A stretch of DNA of 64,000 nt, taken from JBBQXK01 sp052387255 (GTDB lineage: Bacteria; Pseudomonadota; Alphaproteobacteria; Rhodobacterales; Rhodobacteraceae). The stretch is taken from NCBI GenBank assembly GCA_052387255.1, contig JBQTJI010000019.1:62001-126000 (forward strand). Direction: 5' to 3'. The notes beneath the pieces are model-generated. The model saw nothing but the letters and a program-made list of their open reading frames with translations, searched no databases and had not been told where the DNA came from. Below, one piece after another: positions 35,839 to 43,703 of this stretch (its first letter is position 1; each line of letters starts with the position of its first letter). Both the position numbers and the translations under genes were made by a program.

Positions 35839-37668
35839 TTGTCCCGCCCGAAGCCCTGCATCGGAAAGTCCTGGTCGGGTATTCCTGCCGATCAGATCGA
35901 CACCGATCTGGTGATCGTGGCCCTTGACGGGCCCAAGGGCGACACATCGGACAGAATCGCAAAGCGGCTGCAGGATGCCGTCGAATCCTATTGTCGCAAG
36001 GAGCACGACCCCCGGCGGGGCCCCGATGAAAGCGTCGGATTTCCCTATGAGCATTTCCTGATCCGAGAAAAGGCCAGCGGCCGGATGGCCGCTTCGCTGG
36101 GGGCCTTTCTGAAGAAGGTTGACCGCACGACGCATCGCCCGCTGTCGCCGCGCATCAAGGTTGTCGGGAATTTCGATGGCGGCGAAGGGGGTGGATCGCC
36201 GCTTGAACTGACCCAGAACAGGCAGCGATGCTTCTTTGGTGGCAGGCTTTTTGTCCCCGACGGAGACGAACAGCCACGCGGGTGGATTCGGGTCCAGGTT
36301 TCCGACCGGCGTCCGGACTTTGAACAGAGTTTCGGCGACCCTGCGACCTATCACGACGTGGTCTTCAACAGCCAGACGCAGGCAGGCTGGTACAAGGATC
36401 AGGACCGGGTCGTATTCGGCTTTACCGCTGCTGCGCCGGCCTATCCGCTGAAACGGGAGAACCTTGGTGCCGACCTTGCGCTGTTCATGGTCTGGCTGGA
36501 TGCCAGCGAGAATGACACCACCCTGAACCTGACGCGGATCGCCGACGAAGAGGAAAGCCACGATATCGCGCGCCCGATCCACAGCAAGGCTGCGAGGAGC
36601 AGCTTGAGCCCCCTGCAGGCAAAACAGGCCCAAGGCGGAAGCGGGGCCCATGGGCTGTGGCAAGCCGCGTCGGCACCGGCCCGGCGTGCCGCGACCCACG
36701 TCGGGGCGAATGCGTGGACAGGTGCCTACGTCTATTGCCACGAGATCGACGAGGCGCGGGGCAGACGTTTTCTGACGACCGTGGTCCAGCCCGACATGAA
36801 CCAGACCCGGCTGGTTCCGGCCTTTGTCGCGCCCGATCCCGGGGTGGTGCTGGATGTGATGGGCGTGGTCCTGCCCTTGCCGGGTACCCTGGGCGTCCGC
36901 CAAGGCGGCGTCCACCTGTCGGTCGGGGGGGGGCTGCTGAGCCATCGGTTGCTGCCGCTGGCCGAGACCGTCCTGTTCTGCGAACCCGACGGGATCGGCC
37001 TGCCCTTTGCGCGCCGGAACTGCCAGGTGCTGAGCTTTTCGGGACGACCGGAGGCGCGGCCATTCCGGTTCTCCGACCGACCGCTTGTGCCGGACGGTTC
37101 CACCTGTCGCATCGTCCCGCTGACCGCGTCGATCCGGCACTGGACGCCCGCCAACCAGGACGACTTTGCGTCCGCGGACAAACGGATGCTGCGCGAGTTC
37201 GCCTGCATCGAGCGCAAAGGGGGGGACAGTTTCGGCTACATCCAGTTGAACGTCCCGATGTGGCGCCCCGAAGGGGTTGACCGGGGTCAGCGCTATCGGC
37301 CGAACGAGGTCGTCTATCGTCGGCGGCAGGCCTATGATCCGATCGAGGATCGGTCCCTGCTGCTGGACTGGCTCGACAATGCCGTCGTGCTCGAGACCAG
37401 GGACCCGCACGCGCCAGCCGAGACAAGACGCCAGGGGTATGCCGAATGGCTGGGCGACAGTCTGGGGAACCAGGCGGCCCTTGCCTGGCCACGGCAGGAG
37501 TTCGCGATCTCGGACAAGTTGGGCGCGGGGTCGCAGGTCTATCCGCTGACGTTGCGCAAACTGTCGCATACCGGCGAGGTGTCGGGCCAGCCGTTGCCGG
37601 TCAAGGACGGCCAGTTCCTGCGCATCGGCCCTCTCATCGTGCGCGTCCGCCACGCAACGGGGGGCTAG
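35839..37668 (+). CDS. Unrecognised beta-rich protein with an FHA-like C-terminus
   Basis: A 609-residue soluble protein. The start appears to be TTG 35839, preceded by AAGGA at eight bases; I see no better start. The N-terminal 100 residues are alpha/beta ('IDTDLVIVALDGPKGDTSDR'), and the middle has beta-sandwich character. The last 70 residues ('YPLTLRKLS', then 'PLPVKDGQFLRIGPLIVRVRH') look like the end of a forkhead-associated (FHA) fold, which binds phosphothreonine in known proteins. The FHA match is by eye and the phosphate-binding residues cannot be assigned. It is three bases from the transpeptidase gene, so the two are surely co-expressed. Confidence 0.68.
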   Translation: MSRPKPCIGKSWSGIPADQIDTDLVIVALDGPKGDTSDRIAKRLQDAVESYCRKEHDPRRGPDESVGFPYEHFLIREKASGRMAASLGAFLKKVDRTTHRPLSPRIKVVGNFDGGEGGGSPLELTQNRQRCFFGGRLFVPDGDEQPRGWIRVQVSDRRPDFEQSFGDPATYHDVVFNSQTQAGWYKDQDRVVFGFTAAAPAYPLKRENLGADLALFMVWLDASENDTTLNLTRIADEEESHDIARPIHSKAARSSLSPLQAKQAQGGSGAHGLWQAASAPARRAATHVGANAWTGAYVYCHEIDEARGRRFLTTVVQPDMNQTRLVPAFVAPDPGVVLDVMGVVLPLPGTLGVRQGGVHLSVGGGLLSHRLLPLAETVLFCEPDGIGLPFARRNCQVLSFSGRPEARPFRFSDRPLVPDGSTCRIVPLTASIRHWTPANQDDFASADKRMLREFACIERKGGDSFGYIQLNVPMWRPEGVDRGQRYRPNEVVYRRRQAYDPIEDRSLLLDWLDNAVVLETRDPHAPAETRRQGYAEWLGDSLGNQAALAWPRQEFAISDKLGAGSQVYPLTLRKLSHTGEVSGQPLPVKDGQFLRIGPLIVRVRHATGG

Positions 37669-37671
37669 GCC

Positions 37672-40449
37672 GTGTGGGTGCGGCGGATCCTGCGGCAACC
37701 CGGCGTATCGGCGACCGTGCTGCTGGCTTTCGGGGCGCTGGTGTGGTGGCTGGACTGGTTTTCAAGCAGGCCCGCCCTTCTGTTCGAGCGGACCGATGAG
37801 TGGACCGACGTCGCCGTGGTGACACCCGAGGACGACCAGTCCCGAGAGGTTTTCAGGGCCGCCGTCGCCTATGGCATGATCACCTTGCGGCTGGAACCCG
37901 AGCCCGTGCTTCATGCCAAGTCGGCGCTCGACATCAAGCAGGACCTGTCGCAGGTGGTCGCGGCCGACGGTTTCCTGCCGCTCGACGTGGCGGCAAAGCT
38001 GCTGTGGCGGCCGCGCGGGCCGGGCCCCGAGATCGTGGCCGAACTGGCGGGGCTCGAGAAGGCCCGGCGTCTGGTGGGCGTCCGCAGCACCCTGCGCCTG
38101 TCCGACTGCGCGGCCCGACTGTCGGCCGTCGATTGCCCTGCCGAACAATGGTCGGTGCTGCGGGTCGGTACGGGCAACACCGCGCGCCGGCTTGCCGGGG
38201 CCACGGATCTTTCGCATCCGTCTTTCCTGGCCTTTTCGGGATTCAGCGACCCGATCCTGCCGGGGTTCGGTGCCTGGACGGCGGCCAGCCTGCGCGGCAG
38301 GACCGATGATCGGTTCAGGCTGGTTCCGCCGCAGGATTTCGCCGCGCGCGCAGCGCAGGACGGGGTGGTGATCGACGTCATCGGCGGCGACGTCGTGATG
38401 GTCCCGCAGATGCCCGAACCCCAGCGCTATTGCTGGGACCCCGAGGCGCGCGATGTGCGGACCCAACCTTGTGAACCCGGCAACACCGGGCAGGTGCAGG
38501 TTGCGCAGCGTTTTGCGCTGGACCGGGGGCAGGCTGCCACCTTGCAGTACATCGAGGTGACGGGCATCACGACACCGCTGATCCCGCCCAGCATCGCCCG
38601 CAAGGTCGCCGGTGGCCGCGTCATCCTGCCCCTGTCCGACCATGTGCGGCTGGAATGCACCGGCGGGCGGCCATCGGGCGGCGGCTGGACCGAGGTCGTG
38701 CCGGGAAAGGCCTGGTGCCTTCCGGTCTGGCAGCCGATGCAATACAGCGAACGGCGTCTGGCGCGCGACCTGACCAGCGTCAGGCCGCCTCCGGTGGCCC
38801 TGGACGCGCCGCAGGCCGAGGTGACGGACGAGGATTTCGTCACCCCGGACGGCCTGATCCGGCGCAATCCCGATGGCAATCTTGACCTGAGCGCGCGCGC
38901 GCGCGCTGCAGGGTTGCAACAGGTTCTGGGGGTGCCGGAGGCCGCGTTCGGGTCCTATCTGGCGTATCTGGAGCAACTGCCGCCCGAGGTGGCCCCGGCT
39001 GACCTGCCGGTGACTTTCGACATGGCCATGACCGCCGTGGTGGCCAAGGCGTTCGGCGACCTCGCCGCCGGGGGCCGGGTGGGCGACGCAAGCCTGAATG
39101 CTTCGCATCGCCGCTACGACGGCAGGCGGCGCATGGCCTTTGCGCTGATCGACCTGCGGACCCCCTCGACCGCAGGGGCCGTGCGCGTGGCCTACAGCAA
39201 CCCGCCCTACGACGAGACGGTCGCGATCTTCGACGCGCTGGCCGCGACCGCGCGCAGGCCTGCCGACAGCCCGCTGATCCCCAAGGCCTGGGCCGGCCTC
39301 GACAGCCGGTTCATGCCGGGTTCGACGATGAAGGTGCTGTCGGCCCTGGCGCTGATCGACAGCGTCACGGGACGCACCGCCGGGATCGACGATGACCTGC
39401 GCGAAAGCCTGCGGGCGGCGCTGGTCGGCACGGGAAACCAGACGTACACAGGCAAACTTGGGGTTGACCTTGAACAGCCATCCTACGAATTGCCGACGGC
39501 CGATGCAGGCAGCGGCGGCATGTTCGAAGTCAACGATGCGAGCCGGGCCAGCCCGCTGGGTGCCAGTCTCCCCGAGAGTTTGCGCAACATCTGCGCGGCA
39601 CCCGAGCCTTCGGCCAACATCCCGCGACGGGGTACGGGTGCCGCCTATGGCCTGTGCGAGGCGGTCGCGAAGTCGAGCAACATCTGGTTCGCGGGCATTT
39701 CGGTCGCACAGAACCGGGCCGCGCTCGACTATCTGTCGGGCACGCCCGAGGCGGCGGCGGTCTTTTCCGCACATGGCCAGACGCTGATGCGGCTGGGTCT
39801 GCACCGGCCCTTGGGGCTGGTGCGCGTGCGCGATCCCGAAACGTCCGAAGTGCGGCACGTCGGCCCCGCCATGGACGCGGTCGACCTGCCCAGTGCGCCC
39901 GGCCTGGCCCAGGGCGATCCGCGGAACGACCCGACGGCGAAGGGCACCCAGCACACGCTGAACACCGGCCTGAACGCCTATGGCCAGAACGTGCAGATGG
40001 CCCCGGTGGCGCTGGCCGCGATCAGCGGATCGGTGGCGCGGAACGAGATCGTGCTGCCCTTCATCGCCTCGCAGACGGGCACGCCGATCACGCCGGAGCC
40101 GCTCTACGGGCCCGAGGATGCGCCTTATCTGGACATCCTGCGCGCGGGCATGAAGGCGGTCGTCGAACCCGGTGGCACGGCGGCGGGCACGATAGGGGCG
40201 GCGCGCCCCCCGGGGCGTGCGCTGCGCGACCGGCTTTATGCCAAGACCGGGACGGCCACGCTGGAAGGCCACGGCATCCCGGACGGTTCAAGTGTCTATT
40301 CGTCCTGGTTCACCGGCTGGATCGCCGACGAAGCGGGCAACCCGGCCTTTGCCTTTGCCTGCGCCATCAGTCATGTCCCGGCCCAACCCGTCTGCGCGCG
40401 GATGACCGTGGAAATCCTGGCGCAGATGTCCGAACAGGGCCTGCTGTGA
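37672..40449 (+). CDS. Penicillin-binding transpeptidase, divergent class B-like
   Basis: A 925-residue envelope protein starting at GTG 37672. Residues about 12-30 are a single membrane anchor, followed by a long extracytoplasmic part. The first 480 residues resemble no known PBP pedestal and contain several cysteines. The C-terminal transpeptidase domain keeps all three active-site motifs: STMK with the nucleophile Ser551 and Lys554, SSN at 668-670 and KTGT at 858-861. The 'AYGQNVQMAPVALA' helix typical of class B PBPs is also present. It would cross-link peptidoglycan and be blocked by beta-lactams. Its stop overlaps the GTG of the SEDS polymerase, mirroring PBP2-RodA and FtsI-FtsW pairs, but no mre, mur or dcw genes are near. 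A (GC)7 tract lies at 38891-38904. Confidence 0.9.
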   Translation: MWVRRILRQPGVSATVLLAFGALVWWLDWFSSRPALLFERTDEWTDVAVVTPEDDQSREVFRAAVAYGMITLRLEPEPVLHAKSALDIKQDLSQVVAADGFLPLDVAAKLLWRPRGPGPEIVAELAGLEKARRLVGVRSTLRLSDCAARLSAVDCPAEQWSVLRVGTGNTARRLAGATDLSHPSFLAFSGFSDPILPGFGAWTAASLRGRTDDRFRLVPPQDFAARAAQDGVVIDVIGGDVVMVPQMPEPQRYCWDPEARDVRTQPCEPGNTGQVQVAQRFALDRGQAATLQYIEVTGITTPLIPPSIARKVAGGRVILPLSDHVRLECTGGRPSGGGWTEVVPGKAWCLPVWQPMQYSERRLARDLTSVRPPPVALDAPQAEVTDEDFVTPDGLIRRNPDGNLDLSARARAAGLQQVLGVPEAAFGSYLAYLEQLPPEVAPADLPVTFDMAMTAVVAKAFGDLAAGGRVGDASLNASHRRYDGRRRMAFALIDLRTPSTAGAVRVAYSNPPYDETVAIFDALAATARRPADSPLIPKAWAGLDSRFMPGSTMKVLSALALIDSVTGRTAGIDDDLRESLRAALVGTGNQTYTGKLGVDLEQPSYELPTADAGSGGMFEVNDASRASPLGASLPESLRNICAAPEPSANIPRRGTGAAYGLCEAVAKSSNIWFAGISVAQNRAALDYLSGTPEAAAVFSAHGQTLMRLGLHRPLGLVRVRDPETSEVRHVGPAMDAVDLPSAPGLAQGDPRNDPTAKGTQHTLNTGLNAYGQNVQMAPVALAAISGSVARNEIVLPFIASQTGTPITPEPLYGPEDAPYLDILRAGMKAVVEPGGTAAGTIGAARPPGRALRDRLYAKTGTATLEGHGIPDGSSVYSSWFTGWIADEAGNPAFAFACAISHVPAQPVCARMTVEILAQMSEQGLL

Positions 40450-43400
40450 ACGGCGCGGCTGCTCCCGGCGAGAAGGGTCTGCGCTTTGCCGGAGGCATCG
40501 CCGCGCTGGTCATCGGCCTGATGATCCTGGTCGTGTGGGTGGTGGCACTGCACGCCATGCTGGCCTCCTTTGCGCCCGTCGTGTCGCTGCGCGACGTGAC
40601 GGTGCGGCTGTCGCCGGGTGCGGCGCCGGTCACCATCGGCCGCGCGGAACTGATGCAGTCGGAGGGCAGCGACAGCGCCGAGGTTCGCCATCTGGAGATC
40701 GCGCGCGACAGCGGCGGCGGTTGGCATATCCGCAACGTGGCCAGCGAGCGACGGCTGCTCATGGTCTACTCCGGCGGAGCCCGCCTGTTCGCCGACACCT
40801 ACCTGCTGCGCGACGGTGACGCCTTCGAGGTGGCGGGCGAGCGATATGCGGTAACGATTGCCGACACGAAACTGACGCTGTTGCGCGGCGTCAGAACGGC
40901 TGGGGGCCTTTCGACCGAGGTCGGAACTTTCGAGGCTCCGCCCTGGAACGGGCAGTCGCTGCTGTCGGGCAACGGCGACAGGCTTCGGGTTCGGCTGGGC
41001 GGCCGGCACGACACCGAGGCCATTGAACGGCTGACCGCGTCGGAGGGTCTGGGGTGGTATGTCGACGTCATTCGCGACCTCAAGGACGGATCGCCGATCC
41101 TGACCGTCGCGGACGCGGCGCTGCCGGAACGCAGTGTCGAGATCGTGCTGACCGGCGAGAGGTGGGAACTGCGGTCCACGCCGCTGGTCGAGACTCTGGT
41201 CGCACCATACGCCGGCGGGGGCGAGATGATCGATCCGCAGGCGCAGCAATGGCCGCTGGACCATCCGACGCTGGGCCGGTTGACCGCGCTGGTCATGGGG
41301 CGCAGCTCCTATGGTGTGGAGGCGACGGAAGAGGAACTGCGGCTGATGCCGCTGCGACGGGAACACTGGGTCGGCAAGGCGGCCATCCCAGCCGCCTCGG
41401 AGCAGGTCGAGGTCAGCGCCACGCCCGAGTTCAGGCGGGGCCTCGGCCGCATGCAGTCTAACACGGGCGATGTGCTGTCTTGGGTGTGGACGCACATGAC
41501 GTGGCTGCTGGTCAACAACCCCGGGGCCAACCTTGGCATCCTGGCCCTGCTGGTCATTGCGACGAAAGTCAGCTTCCTGTTTCCCAGGTCCGGCCTGACC
41601 GATCCGGTCTTCGACGCAGCCGTCAGGGACTGGCCGCTGCGCTGCATCGTCGTGATGCTGTTCCTGGTGGCCGTCGCGCCGGGGCGGGCTCTCGGGTTTC
41701 CGGGCTTCAACGCCGCGTTCCACCACTGGCCGCTGCTTCTGGCAGCCACCACGGTGGTTGTTGCCGATGTGCTGCTTTTGCTGGGCCGACGACTGGGGGG
41801 ATTGCGCAGGGCACCCTGGCAGGTGGCTGGTATCATCCTGCTGGCGGGTCTTGCGCTGCTGCTGGTGGTCTGGATGATCGAGCGGCGCGGCATGGCATCA
41901 ACGGTCGTTCCCGACGTCGACGCCATGCCGCGTGCCATCGTCGCGCTAGTCCTTCTATTTGGCATCGCCACCTGGAGGGTCGGCCTGGCGTTCCTCGGCC
42001 TGCCCGTCTCGATCCTGTGGCTGGCCACGCTCGGCCTGGTCGCGGCGGGCCACCTGACCACGGCCAACATCACGTTTTCGAACCGCTACGCCGAATGGCT
42101 GCCGCTGTTCGGGAACCACATGCTGTCCTTTGCGGTGCTGGGGCTTGTCGTCTCGCTTGTGCTGATGACCCCGAAGGTGCGGCTGTTCGGGGCCATCGAG
42201 GGTCTGATCACTTCGCACAAGCGGTCACGCGGTGTGTGGCGCAGCATCGCGACGACCCTTCTGCTTGGTCTGCCCGTCAGCCTGCTTGCGGTGATGAACC
42301 TGATCGCCTCGGAAACGGGTCTTGGCGCTTTCCAGCCCTCGGAATTCGCAAAAAGCGCCATCATCCTGCTGCTGGCGATCACGGTGGTCAACGTTGCCGA
42401 ATTTGCCTCGGTCCGGCAACGCGGCGGGTCCTTGGTGTTCATGGCTGTCTGGTGCGCGTTCTTTCCCGTGATGGCGGCGTCGATCACCTTTACCAGTCTG
42501 GTCAATTCCGACCTGTCGCCGATCCTGATCTCGCTCAGCGTCGTCGCGGTCATGCTGGTGATCGTCTTCTACTTTGCTGTCGTCGCGCGCTGGCCGTTTG
42601 CCTTCACCGTGATCTATGTCGTGGCGCTGATGACGATGGCGCTGTATGATGCGGTCATCGGCGCGGTGCTGCTGCTGGCCATCGGTCTGGCCTGGGTTTT
42701 CCAAAGTCTCGGATTCGGTTTGCCCGGCGGCCTGATGCAACCGGCGCAAGAGCGCTATTTCGGCACGGCGCGATCTCTGCGCGACCTGCGGATGATCAAG
42801 CGATTGCGGACACGGCAACTCTGGCGGGAGGGCGCACGTGCGCTGAACCCGCTGACCGCCATCGCAGTGGTGGCGTCGTTCACGCTTGCCGTCTACCTGG
42901 GATCGCCATTCGTCAATCTGGTGGGCGACGAACAAAGGCTTCGGCAGTTTCCTGACGAGATTTCCGATGTCGGAACCGAGCGCCTGCTCGCCTTTTACGA
43001 CGGCGGGCTGCAGCGTCAGGCCGAGGGCGGCCGGATTCTGATCCGCTCTCCCGACGTGCTGTACCAGGTGCGCGTCTCGCGTGAGGTGATCGCCGCCGCG
43101 GGCTGCGGGATCGGACAGCGGCTGGCCACCCTGCCGCTGGTCTTGCCCGACATTCCCGCGTGGCTTTGGCCCGAAGCACCTGGATCGGGCGGCTGTCGCC
43201 GCGCGCCGGACGAGGCAGCCTGGCCGAAGCTGGAGGTCCTGCCGCCGGTCGCGCTGGCGGTGCCTGCGATCCAGGACGACTTCATCGGCACGGCGGTCGT
43301 CGCCACCCTGGGGCGCGACGGGGCAATACTGGTGATCGGGCTTCAGGCTCTGTTCTTCGTGGCGATGCTTGGGACCGCATTGGTCGCCTTTTGGCAATCG

Positions 43401-43703
43401 CGCGACTCGGTCCTGCTGGCGCGGTTCGGTCTGTTCGGGGCGCTGTCCTTGCTTGGGTATGCACTGGTCATCCTGATCCAGGGTGTCATGGCCTGGGGCA
43501 ATGTCTTTGGCGCGCTTCCGGTGTTCGGCCAGCCGATGACGCTGATCTCGTTTGCGGGCAGCCACAATGTGGCCATCGCCGCGCCTGCGGTGGCTCTGGC
43601 CGTCATCGTCAGCCGCATCTGTTGCGACCCGCGCTTTGTCATCCGGCACGGGTTCGACCCGCGCGCCGCCGGGGCTCTATCGGGGGCGCCGGTCCGGATC
43701 TGA
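40446..43703 (+). CDS. SEDS-family glycan polymerase (RodA/FtsW-type) with N-terminal FHA-like domain
   Basis: A 1085-residue protein from GTG 40446, over twice the usual 370-420 residues. Residues about 15-40 are a membrane span. Residues about 55-150 look FHA-like ('VTIGRAELM', 'VRHLEIARDS', 'YLLRDGDAFEVAGERYAV'), followed by a second beta domain and a many-span SEDS core. Signatures are QPSEFAK at 630-636, DDFIG with the presumed catalytic Asp at 944/945 and the usual G..G spacing after it, and 'ALPVFGQPMTLISFAGS' at 1023-1039. SEDS enzymes join lipid II into glycan strands with a class B PBP partner. A large insert (about 850-935) precedes the Asp. The last 27 bases overlap the convergent gene. 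Confidence 0.88.
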   Translation: MNGAAAPGEKGLRFAGGIAALVIGLMILVVWVVALHAMLASFAPVVSLRDVTVRLSPGAAPVTIGRAELMQSEGSDSAEVRHLEIARDSGGGWHIRNVASERRLLMVYSGGARLFADTYLLRDGDAFEVAGERYAVTIADTKLTLLRGVRTAGGLSTEVGTFEAPPWNGQSLLSGNGDRLRVRLGGRHDTEAIERLTASEGLGWYVDVIRDLKDGSPILTVADAALPERSVEIVLTGERWELRSTPLVETLVAPYAGGGEMIDPQAQQWPLDHPTLGRLTALVMGRSSYGVEATEEELRLMPLRREHWVGKAAIPAASEQVEVSATPEFRRGLGRMQSNTGDVLSWVWTHMTWLLVNNPGANLGILALLVIATKVSFLFPRSGLTDPVFDAAVRDWPLRCIVVMLFLVAVAPGRALGFPGFNAAFHHWPLLLAATTVVVADVLLLLGRRLGGLRRAPWQVAGIILLAGLALLLVVWMIERRGMASTVVPDVDAMPRAIVALVLLFGIATWRVGLAFLGLPVSILWLATLGLVAAGHLTTANITFSNRYAEWLPLFGNHMLSFAVLGLVVSLVLMTPKVRLFGAIEGLITSHKRSRGVWRSIATTLLLGLPVSLLAVMNLIASETGLGAFQPSEFAKSAIILLLAITVVNVAEFASVRQRGGSLVFMAVWCAFFPVMAASITFTSLVNSDLSPILISLSVVAVMLVIVFYFAVVARWPFAFTVIYVVALMTMALYDAVIGAVLLLAIGLAWVFQSLGFGLPGGLMQPAQERYFGTARSLRDLRMIKRLRTRQLWREGARALNPLTAIAVVASFTLAVYLGSPFVNLVGDEQRLRQFPDEISDVGTERLLAFYDGGLQRQAEGGRILIRSPDVLYQVRVSREVIAAAGCGIGQRLATLPLVLPDIPAWLWPEAPGSGGCRRAPDEAAWPKLEVLPPVALAVPAIQDDFIGTAVVATLGRDGAILVIGLQALFFVAMLGTALVAFWQSRDSVLLARFGLFGALSLLGYALVILIQGVMAWGNVFGALPVFGQPMTLISFAGSHNVAIAAPAVALAVIVSRICCDPRFVIRHGFDPRAAGALSGAPVRI

